From positions 3,950 to 67,949 of the forward strand of contig CAZLTC010000006.1 in NCBI GenBank assembly GCA_964562405.1: 64,000 bases of DNA, written 5' to 3'. The translations under genes were made by a program, and so were the position numbers. Source of the DNA: WJLY01 sp964562405 (GTDB lineage: Bacteria > Joyebacterota > Joyebacteria > Joyebacterales > Joyebacteraceae). Shown here in pieces: positions 1-8,006 of this stretch (positions within the stretch are counted from its first letter, which is position 1; each line of letters starts with the position of its first letter). The notes below the pieces were generated by a model. It made no database searches. It was not told the DNA's origin and saw nothing but the letters and a program-made list of their open reading frames with translations.

Positions 1-2
1 AG

Positions 3-2837
3 TGGACGAGTCCGCTCCCTCCGACGGGACGTGACAACTTCGGTGTCTACTGGGACGTCGAACTCACGAAGGACGCCAAGAGCGTTGGCTTCATCGTGCA
101 CAAGGGCGACACGAAGGACCCGGGTCCCGACATGTTCATCGACATAGCCAAGCAGGGGACCGAGGTGTGGCTGGTCTCAGGGTCGCCCGTCATCAACACG
201 GAGGAGCCAGACGTGTCATCTCTCGCCTTCGGCAACCTCGACCGCCAGCGCGCCCACTGGGTTGACCGTTCCACGATCGCCTGGAAGGTGAAGTCGGGCG
301 ACGGCGACGTGTTCACGCTCCACGTCGGCGGCGCGGACGGGCTGACGCTGACGAAGGACGGAGTGACCGGAGGAGAGGACATCGCTCTCACCATGTCGGG
401 AAGCAACCTGCCCAGGGAGACGCTGGCGAAGTTCCCGTACCTCGCGGGCTGCAAGGCGCTGACTCTGCCGAGTGACAAGCTCGACGCGGTCCCGTCGTTC
501 CTCAAGCAGGAACTGGCGGTCTCGGTGAAGGGTCCCGACGGCGTCGTGAGCGACGCGACGGGCCTTCAGATACCCGGTGTGCTCGACGACGTGTTCGCGT
601 ACGACGGGCCGCTCGGCGTGAACTGGGGCCAGGGCGTTCCAACCGTGAGCGTCTGGGCGCCCACGGCTCAGAAGGTCTGGCTACACGTGTTCGACACGTC
701 CGATGCGCCGGAGTCCTCGGCGGTTCTCGAGATGGCCGAGGACACGGGCGTGTGGAGCGTGACCGGAACACCCGACTGGAAGGACAAGTTCTACCTCTAC
801 GAGGTCAAGGTTTACGTGCCGTCTACGCGCGCGGTCGAGCGCAACATGGTGACGGACCCCTATTCCAGAAACCTCTCGATGAACAGCAAGCGCAGCCAGT
901 TCGTCGACCTCGACGACCCCTCGCTCAAGCCCGAAGGATGGGACGGGCTGACGAAACCGACGCTCGAGGCACCGGAGGACATCGTCCTCTACGAGCTGCA
1001 CGTGCGCGACTTCAGCTCCAACGACCCGACCGTTCCTGCGGGCCACGTCGGGACGTTCGCGGCCTTCGCAGACGACACGAATGGCGCACGTCACCTGCGC
1101 GCGCTGGCCGAGGCGGGTCTGACACATGTGCATCTCCTGCCCGCGTTCGACATAGCTTCTGTAGACGAGGACAAATCGACGTGGAAGGGGCCCGGGGATC
1201 TCTCGATCTATCCTCCCGACTCCGACCAGCAGCAGGCGGCCGTAGCCCGCATCCAGGGCGTCGACGGCTTCAACTGGGGCTACGACCCCTACCACTTCGG
1301 AGTGCCTGAGGGGAGCTACTCGACCGACCCGGACGGCACGGCCCGCATAGTCGAATTCAGGATGATGGTCAAGGCTCTGGCCGACATGGGGCTCCGCGTC
1401 GTGATGGACGTCGTGTACAACCATACGAACGAGAGCGGGCTGGGCGACAAGTCGGTCTTCGACAAGATCGTCCCCGGCTACTATCACAGGCTCAACGCCG
1501 ACGGCTTCGTGGAGACGAGCACTTGCTGCCAGAACACGGCCAGCGAGCACTACATGATGGGGCGGTTCATGGTCGACGACCTCGTTCACTGGGCGCGTGA
1601 CTACAAGGTGGACGGCTTCCGCTTCGATCTCATGGGCCACCACATGAAGAGCAACATGGTCGAGATTCGCGACGCGCTGCACGCGCTGCGTCCTGAGACC
1701 GACGGTGTCGATGGTGATACCATCTACCTGTACGGTGAGGGATGGGACTTCGGCGAGGTTCAGGGCGGCAAGCGCGGCGTCAATGCGACGCAGCAGAACA
1801 TGGCCGGCACCGGCATCGGCACGTTCAATGACCGCATAAGAGACGCGATACGAGGCGGCTCGGCGTTCGGCGACAGACGTGACCAGGGTTTCGCCACCGG
1901 GCTGTATACCGACCCCAGCGGTTTCAACGGTTCCGGCCCGAACGAGCGCGAGGCGCTGCTCAAGTCGATGGACCGCATCCGCATCGGCATGACCGGCAAC
2001 CTCCGCAACTATCTTCTCATCGACTTCCGGGGCAACGAGGTGCGCGGCGGGAACATGGAGAACGTCGGATACACGACGGACCCTCAGGAGGTCATCAACT
2101 ACGTGTCGGCCCACGATAACGAGACGTGGTTCGACAAGGTCCAGTTCGCCGCGCCGAAGCAGGCGACGATGGCGCAGCGCGTCCGGATGCAGAACCTGGG
2201 CCTGTCGGTCGTGGCGTTGGGGCAGGGCATACCGTTCTTCCACGCCGGCTCCGACATGCTCCGCTCCAAGTCCATGGACAGAGACAGCTACAACTCGGGC
2301 GACTGGTTCAACAAGGTCGACTGGTCGTATGAAGCCAACAACTTCGGAGTGGGACTCCCCATAGCCGACAAGAACCAGGATCGGTGGAACATAATGAGGC
2401 CGCTCCTGGCGAGAGCCGACATCACGCCAGGCCGCGACAGCATCATGGCCGCCGTCCACCACTTCAGGGAGCTCCTGGCGATCAGGAAGAGCACCGTGCT
2501 GCTGCGCCTCAGGACGGGGGAGGACGTGCAGGCACGTGTCCGATTCCACAACGTCGGCCGCGATCAGGTGCCCGGACTCATCGTCATGAGCGTATCTGAC
2601 GTGGTGCCGGAGCTTCGTCCGATCGACCCGAACTACAAGAACGTTGTGGTGGTGCTGAACGCGACGCCGAAGACACAGGTCTACGGAGAGAACGGCTGGA
2701 AGGGGAGCGCCTTCGAGCTGCATCCGGTGCTCAGCATGTCACACGATGAGGTCGTCAAGCAGTCGAGCTACGATTCGAACGATGGGACCTTCAGTGTTCC
2801 CGCAATGACGGCCGCCGTGTTCGTCGAGCCGGAGTAG
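3..2837 (+). CDS. pulA: Pullulanase-type alpha-1,6-glucosidase (GH13), 5' truncated by window edge
   Basis: The reading frame is open from the first base, so the true start and any signal peptide lie upstream; 944 residues are visible. It should hydrolyse alpha-1,6 branch points of pullulan, starch or glycogen. Numbering from the codon at base 3, the protein opens with a pullulanase-associated carbohydrate-binding domain (FGVYWDVEL ... GFIVHKGD). A CBM48-like module (VSVWAPTAQKVWLHVFD, about residue 215) and then the GH13 barrel follow. The pullulanase signature FNWGYDP is present. Barrel region I is MDVVYNHT, region II DGFRFD (nucleophile D542), region III GEGWDF (acid/base E579) and region IV SAHDNE (D705). 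The C-terminus is a short beta domain. Unlike its secreted neighbours it lacks the NPFNP C-terminal domain. The family call is firm; subcellular location cannot be judged without the N-terminus. Confidence 0.95.
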   Translation, partial: WTSPLPPTGRDNFGVYWDVELTKDAKSVGFIVHKGDTKDPGPDMFIDIAKQGTEVWLVSGSPVINTEEPDVSSLAFGNLDRQRAHWVDRSTIAWKVKSGDGDVFTLHVGGADGLTLTKDGVTGGEDIALTMSGSNLPRETLAKFPYLAGCKALTLPSDKLDAVPSFLKQELAVSVKGPDGVVSDATGLQIPGVLDDVFAYDGPLGVNWGQGVPTVSVWAPTAQKVWLHVFDTSDAPESSAVLEMAEDTGVWSVTGTPDWKDKFYLYEVKVYVPSTRAVERNMVTDPYSRNLSMNSKRSQFVDLDDPSLKPEGWDGLTKPTLEAPEDIVLYELHVRDFSSNDPTVPAGHVGTFAAFADDTNGARHLRALAEAGLTHVHLLPAFDIASVDEDKSTWKGPGDLSIYPPDSDQQQAAVARIQGVDGFNWGYDPYHFGVPEGSYSTDPDGTARIVEFRMMVKALADMGLRVVMDVVYNHTNESGLGDKSVFDKIVPGYYHRLNADGFVETSTCCQNTASEHYMMGRFMVDDLVHWARDYKVDGFRFDLMGHHMKSNMVEIRDALHALRPETDGVDGDTIYLYGEGWDFGEVQGGKRGVNATQQNMAGTGIGTFNDRIRDAIRGGSAFGDRRDQGFATGLYTDPSGFNGSGPNEREALLKSMDRIRIGMTGNLRNYLLIDFRGNEVRGGNMENVGYTTDPQEVINYVSAHDNETWFDKVQFAAPKQATMAQRVRMQNLGLSVVALGQGIPFFHAGSDMLRSKSMDRDSYNSGDWFNKVDWSYEANNFGVGLPIADKNQDRWNIMRPLLARADITPGRDSIMAAVHHFRELLAIRKSTVLLRLRTGEDVQARVRFHNVGRDQVPGLIVMSVSDVVPELRPIDPNYKNVVVVLNATPKTQVYGENGWKGSAFELHPVLSMSHDEVVKQSSYDSNDGTFSVPAMTAAVFVEPE

Positions 2838-2869
2838 CGGCTCGGCGATCACGAATGGAGCTTGTGGAT

Positions 2870-2898
2870 GGGGGTCGGGCCGCATCGGTCCGGCCCCC
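2870..2898 (+). terminator. Hairpin after the pullulanase gene
   Basis: A 12-bp GC-rich inverted repeat (GGGGGTCGGGCC / GGTCCGGCCCCC, with G-U wobbles) has a 5-base loop and lies 33 bases after the stop codon. It has no clear T-run, so its terminator role is tentative. The rest of the 323-base gap up to the next gene holds only the promoter listed separately. Confidence 0.45.
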
Positions 2899-3062
2899 GT
2901 CCGTCCAGAGGAGAAGCGGATGCGTCGTCGAATGGCGCCGGTCGCCCTCCTGCCCTAGGGTGAGCCACAACCGCCGTGGCGTGAGCGGCAGGCATCGCCG
3001 GTCGACCTGACCGCGCGCGGCACTCCGTGGGCGCCCGAACCAGGCGAATCCGCAGGCCCTCC

Positions 3063-3091
3063 TTGCGCATCTAACCTGAATGTGGTAAACT
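3063..3091 (+). promoter_or_regulatory. Sigma70-like promoter for the M6 metalloprotease gene
   Basis: TTGCGC (3063-3068) and TAAACT (3086-3091) are separated by exactly 17 bases. This would start a transcript near 3098, about 60 bases before the start codon at 3161. Confidence 0.6.
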
Positions 3092-3160
3092 ATGAATTGG
3101 CGGCGGGTTAGCGGTAGTGACCCGGCGTTCGGCGGATTTGGCACATGCTTGGAGGAAAGT

Positions 3161-6007
3161 ATGCGTGGTCCAGCGCTCCCGGCGCCCGCGTTTGCCGTGT
3201 TGGTGGCCGGATTAATGAGCCTTGCAGCGGTCTCGGCGCTTGCCGCGCCGATGAACGGGGACATTGTGACGATTCGCCAGGCTGATGGGTCGTTCATTGA
3301 CCTGGCGGTCTGGGGTGATGAGTTCTACGCGGTCGGGGAGACGCCGGACGGTTACACGGTCGTGCGCGATGACGTGACCGGCGTCTATTGCTACGCGAAG
3401 GTCTCGGCGGATGGGAACAAGCTCGTGTCGACGGGCATCCCTGCGGCGATCGGGCAGGTGCCCGCGGGCCTCTCGAAGCACGTCCGAGTCGACCGGGAGG
3501 CGGCTAGCGCGAAGGCCCGCGAGGTTAGGCAGGCCTTTGAGGCGCGCGAGCTGCAGGATTTGTCTGTTCTGCCCGAACCTCCCGGGCGCTCGCGCGGGAC
3601 GTCGACGGGCAGCGTGACGGGGCTCACGCTCATCGTCGACTTCTCAGACGATGTGGGGACGATACCGCCCAGCTCCATCGATGACTTCTGCAACCTCGAG
3701 GGGTACACCGGATACAGCAACAACGGTTCCGTGCGCGACTACTTCGATGACGTATCCGGAGGACTGCTCGACTATACCAACTATGTTTCGACCGCGTACT
3801 ACCGTGCTGCGAACCCGAAGTCCTACTACACCGATCCCTCGGTCTCCTACGGGACCCGGGCCGTCCAGCTGATCAAGGAAGCGTTGAACGCTCTCGATGC
3901 GGCGGGGTTCGATTTCAGCGCGTACGACGCGGACGGGAACGGGAGCATAGACGCTCTGAACTGCTTCTACGCCGGCGCGACCTGGAACAACTGGGCCGAG
4001 GGCCTGTGGCCTCACTCAGGCTGGATGTCGTGGTGCGCGGACGGAGTGTGCACGCAGCGATATCAGATCTCGAACCTGGGAAGCTCTCTCAGGCTCGGCA
4101 CGTTCGTGCACGAGAACGGCCACATGCTGATGGGTTGGCCGGATCTCTATGACTACGACGGGGACTCGGCGGGCGTCGGCCAGTTCTGCGTGATGTGCTC
4201 GGTCGGACCGGGTACGAATCCGATCGAGCCTTGCGCCTACATGAAGTACACGGCGGGTTGGGCCGACTTGTCGATGCCGACCGGCTACGAGAACGGCCTC
4301 TCCGCACCGAGTGCCGGGAACGTCGTCTACAAATTCGACAAGCCGGGCGCGCCCAACGAATACTACCTCGTTGAGAACCGGCAGAAGACCGGACGGGACA
4401 GCGCGATTCCAGACAATGGGCTTGCCATATGGCACGTCGACGAGAACGGCAGCAATGACTGGCAGCAGCGGACGCCGGACTATCACTACGAAGTCACTCT
4501 CGTGCAGGCCGACGGAGACTGGGATCTCGAGCACTACAACAACAATGGTGACAGCTACGACCTCTACGCGGCCACCGCGGAGACGGAGTGCACTCCCACC
4601 ACATACCCCAACACCGACTGGTGGGACGGGAGCGAGTCGGGTTACTACTTCACGAACATCAGCTCGTCGAGCTCCGTGATGACGTTCGACTTCGCAGATG
4701 GTCCTCCGTTCAACCCCGAGTTCACCGCGCCGGTCTTCGCGTGCGAGATCGAGAAGTCGGGCTCGGCGACTTATCTAACCACTATCAGAAACCCCGGTAG
4801 TCTGTCCGGCAACGCCGACGTGGATATCGAGCAGGAGATCCTGCCCGACGGCGTCACGGACACCGACTGGACCGCCACCTACAGGCAGGTCGGCGGGCCG
4901 TGGCTCTCCACTCCCTCGTCCTTTTACCTTGGTCCGGGCGAGGAGATCGATATGGAAGTGAGGTTCGAGGACGGCATGGGTACCATGGAGGGGATGTGCC
5001 TGACGACGCTCACCGCGACCGTCAGCTCCGACCCGACGCTCTCGAACAAGGGATCGTTCGCGACGTTCGTGGACATGCCATGCGTGGCGATCATCGACGA
5101 CGACAACGGAGCCGCGAACGAGACATACCTCGCCACCGCCCTGGAAGATGCTGGATACTGCGCCAGGGTTTGGGACGCCTCGTCCCGCGGCCGGCCCAGC
5201 ATCGAGGAGCTGTCGTCGTACAGCGCGGTCTTCTGGACGACGGCCGGAGGTGACGCCTCGTATCTGAGCGCGGACGACGAGCAGAACCTGATGGACTATC
5301 TCGACGGGGGTGGCGACCTCTTCATGTCCAGCATGGGCTACCTCACGGCCAGGACAGCACCCAACGCCTTCACCCAGGACTACCTGCACCTGGACTCGTG
5401 GCAGGACGACGTGGTCGCCTTCTCGGCGGCCGGGGTTGCCGGCGACCAGATATCCGATGGCATGAGTCTCATGCTCCTGGCGGGTCCCGTTTCCTCGAGT
5501 GGCTCCGATGCGATGGTGCTGGACACACCGGCCGAGGCCATCTTCAGCGCGTCGTCGAACGTGACGGGCCTCAAGGTGGCGGAGGGCGACCACAAGATCG
5601 TCTTCCTCTCATTCGCCTTCGAGAACGTCAAGACCGCCACGGAGGACCCGAACAACCAGAGGACTCTCGTCTCCAGGGTCATGGACTGGTTCATGAACAC
5701 GACGGGAGTCGATGATCTCACGATCGGACGGCTCGCACTCGGGCACAACTACCCGAACCCGTTCAATCCGACCACGAACATCGCCTTCTCGGTGCCTGAT
5801 GGGACCGAGCCCGTGGCTCTCCGGGTCTACAGCGTGGACGGCCGTCTGGTGAGGACGCTCGTGGATGGAGCTGTGCCTGCCGGGCCGCATACCGTGCTCT
5901 GGGACGGGACGAATGATGCCGGCGTGAGCGTGGCCTCTGGTGTCTACTTCGCGCGTCTGAGTTCGGCGGGAGAGACGAAGCAGACGAAGATGGCGCTCCT
6001 CAAGTAA
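3161..6007 (+). CDS. Secreted M6-family metalloprotease with GATase-like domain and FlgD-like C-terminal domain
   Basis: A 948-residue predicted zinc endopeptidase of the immune-inhibitor-A (M6) type. ATG 3161 is chosen over an upstream ATG at 3092 because GGAGG lies 5 bases before it and the protein then opens with a signal peptide (MRGPALPAPAFAVLVAGLMSL ... ALAAP). The catalytic motif is HENGH (H317, E318, H321), followed by GWPDLYD and then GQFCVMCSVG, the M6-type Met-turn region. A non-catalytic class I GATase/ThuA-like domain begins with IIDDDNG at about residue 645, and a closely similar domain occurs in the C1 protease of this window. The last 85 residues are the NPFNP-type FlgD-like domain, ending KMALLK. 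It likely acts outside the cell or on the surface. It is monocistronic, with its own promoter and terminator. Substrate unknown. Confidence 0.9.
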   Translation: MRGPALPAPAFAVLVAGLMSLAAVSALAAPMNGDIVTIRQADGSFIDLAVWGDEFYAVGETPDGYTVVRDDVTGVYCYAKVSADGNKLVSTGIPAAIGQVPAGLSKHVRVDREAASAKAREVRQAFEARELQDLSVLPEPPGRSRGTSTGSVTGLTLIVDFSDDVGTIPPSSIDDFCNLEGYTGYSNNGSVRDYFDDVSGGLLDYTNYVSTAYYRAANPKSYYTDPSVSYGTRAVQLIKEALNALDAAGFDFSAYDADGNGSIDALNCFYAGATWNNWAEGLWPHSGWMSWCADGVCTQRYQISNLGSSLRLGTFVHENGHMLMGWPDLYDYDGDSAGVGQFCVMCSVGPGTNPIEPCAYMKYTAGWADLSMPTGYENGLSAPSAGNVVYKFDKPGAPNEYYLVENRQKTGRDSAIPDNGLAIWHVDENGSNDWQQRTPDYHYEVTLVQADGDWDLEHYNNNGDSYDLYAATAETECTPTTYPNTDWWDGSESGYYFTNISSSSSVMTFDFADGPPFNPEFTAPVFACEIEKSGSATYLTTIRNPGSLSGNADVDIEQEILPDGVTDTDWTATYRQVGGPWLSTPSSFYLGPGEEIDMEVRFEDGMGTMEGMCLTTLTATVSSDPTLSNKGSFATFVDMPCVAIIDDDNGAANETYLATALEDAGYCARVWDASSRGRPSIEELSSYSAVFWTTAGGDASYLSADDEQNLMDYLDGGGDLFMSSMGYLTARTAPNAFTQDYLHLDSWQDDVVAFSAAGVAGDQISDGMSLMLLAGPVSSSGSDAMVLDTPAEAIFSASSNVTGLKVAEGDHKIVFLSFAFENVKTATEDPNNQRTLVSRVMDWFMNTTGVDDLTIGRLALGHNYPNPFNPTTNIAFSVPDGTEPVALRVYSVDGRLVRTLVDGAVPAGPHTVLWDGTNDAGVSVASGVYFARLSSAGETKQTKMALLK

Positions 6008-6072
6008 CGCTGCCCGGCGTCCGCACCGCGGACGCTGGAACATCGCGAGTCGAGAATGCGGCTGTTGCATCG

Positions 6073-6107
6073 AGACGCCCTGTGCGAAAGCACGGGGCGT
6101 CTTCTTC
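6073..6107 (+). terminator. Rho-independent-like terminator after the M6 protease gene
   Basis: A 13-bp stem (AGACGCCCTGTGC / GCACGGGGCGTCT) has a GAAA loop and is followed by TTCTTC. An outer GTTGCAT/ATGCAAC pair (6064-6070 and 6109-6115) could extend it. A second perfect 8-bp hairpin (GCGTCCGC/GCGGACGC) lies nearer the stop codon. Confidence 0.75.
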
Positions 6108-6228
6108 AATGCAACATCGGGAAACGGTTGTCACACTTCACTCGTCTGGTACGGCACTTGCCCTGCTTGTGCACAATGTGTGTCAGGAACGTCTCACGTC
6201 ACGAACGGGGGAAGGGAGATACGGCGAG

Positions 6229-7323
6229 ATGAGAACATCGATCGTCCTAGTCTGCGCGGCAGTTCTGTGTGTCCCGGCGATCTGCGCCGGCCAGGAGTCC
6301 TACATCACGCTCGAGGAGAACACCTGGGGCAACGCGCACAAGGAGTTCAACCTTGTGACGATACCCGATTGGATCGACAGCCTGGTGACGACCGGGTCGC
6401 CGCTCGTCATGGGGAAGCCAGGCCGGTCTCTGACGTTCGCGGACGGATCCGAAGAGGCGATACTCGCCGCGCTCCCGGCGTCGGGCCAGCCGGCCGTCCT
6501 GCCGGAGGACCTCGGCGACGCTCTGGTCGACTCGACGTGCGCCCTTCCCGAAGGGCTCCCGGCCAGCAAGAAGGGCAAGCTCAAGAACTCGCTTCTAGGT
6601 GAGACGATGGCGCTGGCCCTCAACGCGAGGCTCGACCCGGAGCTGATAGACCTGGACGTCTGCTCCGTGATGATGACCGTAAACGTGCTGGCGGGCCCAG
6701 ATGAGCTCTACGGTACAGAGGACGACTCGCTGTGCGCGATGTGCGACACGATGACGATACGCATCCCGGAGGCCGTTCTGTCCGCGCTCCAGGATAGCAT
6801 GGGCGTGGAACCTACCGTCGGGAACGTCCTCGAGTTCGCGAACATGGCGCTCGCGGGAGAGGGCACGTACGACGCCACCCTCAAGGGCGTATGGCACGCG
6901 GTGAAGAACATCAATCGTGGCTTCAAGAACTACCGCATGCTTGTCTACTGCGAGGGCGATACGGGCGGAGTGCCGATCGACATCAAGGGCGCGCCCGGCA
7001 CTTCCGGAGGTCCTGAGGATCGCGCCGAGTCGATGGCGAGCGCCGTCGCGCTGTCGGCCTCGAGTCCGGTGAGCGACCGGGCGTTCGTCTACTTCACGGT
7101 GCCCGAGGCCAGCCGAGTGACGCTCTCTGTCTACAACGTCGCCGGCCGCGAGGTGGCGACTCTCCTGAACGGTCAGGTCTTCCAGGATCGCGCCACGGTG
7201 GAGATGGCCGCCGACAATCGAAGTGCCCTTCCGTCCGGAGTCTACTTCGTGAGAATGACGGCGGTTGGCGTCGCCAGCGGTGCCGAATACAGACAAACGG
7301 CCAAGATGCTGGTGGTTCGCTGA
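6229..7323 (+). CDS. Secreted protein of unknown function with FlgD-like C-terminal domain
   Basis: 364 residues. ATG 6229 follows a GGGAG-type ribosome site and gives a clear signal peptide (MRTSIVLVCAAVLCVPAICAG); an upstream in-frame ATG at 6082 overlaps the preceding terminator and is rejected. The central ~250 residues match no family I recognise. They are rich in Leu, Asp and Thr, carry five cysteines (DSTC, DVC, LCAMC, YCEG) and contain a stretch GETMALALNARLDPEL. The last ~90 residues form a divergent version of the beta-rich domain of its neighbours (YFTVPEAS ... VYNVAGREVATLL ... LPSGVYFVRM ... KMLVVR), without the NPFNP box and with MAADNRSA in place of WDG. It sits between two protein-degrading or signalling loci and shares a promoter with neither. 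Function unknown; export is likely. Confidence 0.7.
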   Translation: MRTSIVLVCAAVLCVPAICAGQESYITLEENTWGNAHKEFNLVTIPDWIDSLVTTGSPLVMGKPGRSLTFADGSEEAILAALPASGQPAVLPEDLGDALVDSTCALPEGLPASKKGKLKNSLLGETMALALNARLDPELIDLDVCSVMMTVNVLAGPDELYGTEDDSLCAMCDTMTIRIPEAVLSALQDSMGVEPTVGNVLEFANMALAGEGTYDATLKGVWHAVKNINRGFKNYRMLVYCEGDTGGVPIDIKGAPGTSGGPEDRAESMASAVALSASSPVSDRAFVYFTVPEASRVTLSVYNVAGREVATLLNGQVFQDRATVEMAADNRSALPSGVYFVRMTAVGVASGAEYRQTAKMLVVR

Positions 7324-7369
7324 CCCCGGTCCAGCCCCTGACCCCGGTGCCCTCCTGGCACCTTCCTCG

Positions 7370-7408
7370 GCCGCCGCCCCCAACCTCGGGGCGGCGGCGC
7401 CTCGTTTA
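7370..7408 (+). terminator. Hairpin before the blaI promoter
   Basis: A perfect 11-bp stem, GCCGCCGCCCC / GGGGCGGCGGC, has a 7-base loop and is followed by GCCTCGTTTA. It lies 47 bases after the preceding stop codon. The T-run is poor. Confidence 0.55.
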
Positions 7409-7428
7409 CTTCCCCCTGCAGATTCCCC

Positions 7429-7457
7429 TTGACAGCCTGCGACAGTCGTCGCAGAAT
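7429..7457 (+). promoter_or_regulatory. Promoter of the blaI-like regulator gene
   Basis: A consensus TTGACA (7429-7434) is followed after 17 bases by CAGAAT (7452-7457). The start codon is at 7499. The two operator-like repeats listed separately overlap the spacer and the start region. Confidence 0.7.
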
Positions 7458-7475
7458 ATGTGTGACAGTTGTCGC
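7439..7475. promoter_or_regulatory. Tandem operator-like inverted repeats
   Basis: GCGACAGTCGTCGC (7439-7452) is a perfect 5-4-5 inverted repeat lying between the -35 and -10 boxes. GTGACAGTTGTCGC (7462-7475) is a near copy just past the -10 box. Their centres are 23 bases apart. Paired sites over a regulator's own promoter are typical of BlaI/MecI autorepression, so these are probably its binding sites; that role is inferred. Confidence 0.65.
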
Positions 7476-7498
7476 GGACCCCCGAACAAGGAGTCGCC

Positions 7499-7960
7499 AT
7501 GAAGTCGCTTCCCAGCCTCTCGCGGTTCGAGCTTCAGTGCCTGCGGAAGCTCTGGAACCGCAAGGAGGGGACGGTCAGGGACATTCACGGAGACCTCGCC
7601 GACCCCCCGAGCTACTCGACCGTCAGGAAGATCATGGACCGCCTGGAGGAGAAGGGCGCAATAGAGCGCGTCCGCAAGGAAGGGAAGGCGTGGGTATACC
7701 GCTCCAGAGTCTCCCCACGGGAGATGCTCCGCAAAGAGATAAGGCAGTTTCTCGATGTGGCGTTCGATGGCTCGGCGGCTCCGCTCGTCGCGCAGCTGGC
7801 GCGTATGCAGGAGCTCACCGTCGAGGACTTGAGAGAGGTCGAGAGGGTCCTGGCTGGTGACAGAGCCGCCGCTTCCGAGACTGACTCCCACGACGAGAAC
7901 GGTGTTCGCTCGCGCAGCGAAGGTCCGTCCACCGACGACAGGCACGAGGAACAGGTCTGA
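7499..7960 (+). CDS. BlaI/MecI/CopY-family transcriptional repressor
   Basis: 153 residues. ATG 7499 is preceded at 5 bases by AAGGAG. The N-terminal ~80 residues form the winged-helix domain (LSRFELQCLRKLWNRKEGTVRDIHGDL ... YSTVRKIMDRLEEKGAIER ... GKAWVYR). The rest is the helical dimerisation region. Family members bind as dimers to inverted repeats and are inactivated by proteolysis triggered by a partner M56 sensor, and exactly such a gene follows 46 bases downstream. The tandem operators over its promoter suggest autorepression. Nothing in the window points to beta-lactam resistance, so the target regulon is open. Confidence 0.9.
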   Translation: MKSLPSLSRFELQCLRKLWNRKEGTVRDIHGDLADPPSYSTVRKIMDRLEEKGAIERVRKEGKAWVYRSRVSPREMLRKEIRQFLDVAFDGSAAPLVAQLARMQELTVEDLREVERVLAGDRAAASETDSHDENGVRSRSEGPSTDDRHEEQV

Positions 7961-8006
7961 CATATCGCGCGTGGTGGAAGGACCCCCGCGCGTCGGAGGT
8001 ACGACG

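Noticed and set aside
681..2723. Long open frames opposite strong genes (also 8364-11036 minus, 13902-15794 plus, 24209-25738 minus)
   Set aside because: They lie wholly or mostly antisense to well-supported genes, have Arg/Val/Ala/His-rich compositions typical of high-GC shadow frames, and lack ribosome sites or family motifs.
7320..7348. Direct repeat CTGACCCCGGT (7320 and 7338)
   Set aside because: Two short copies just after a stop codon, without further copies nearby; too little to support a repeat family.
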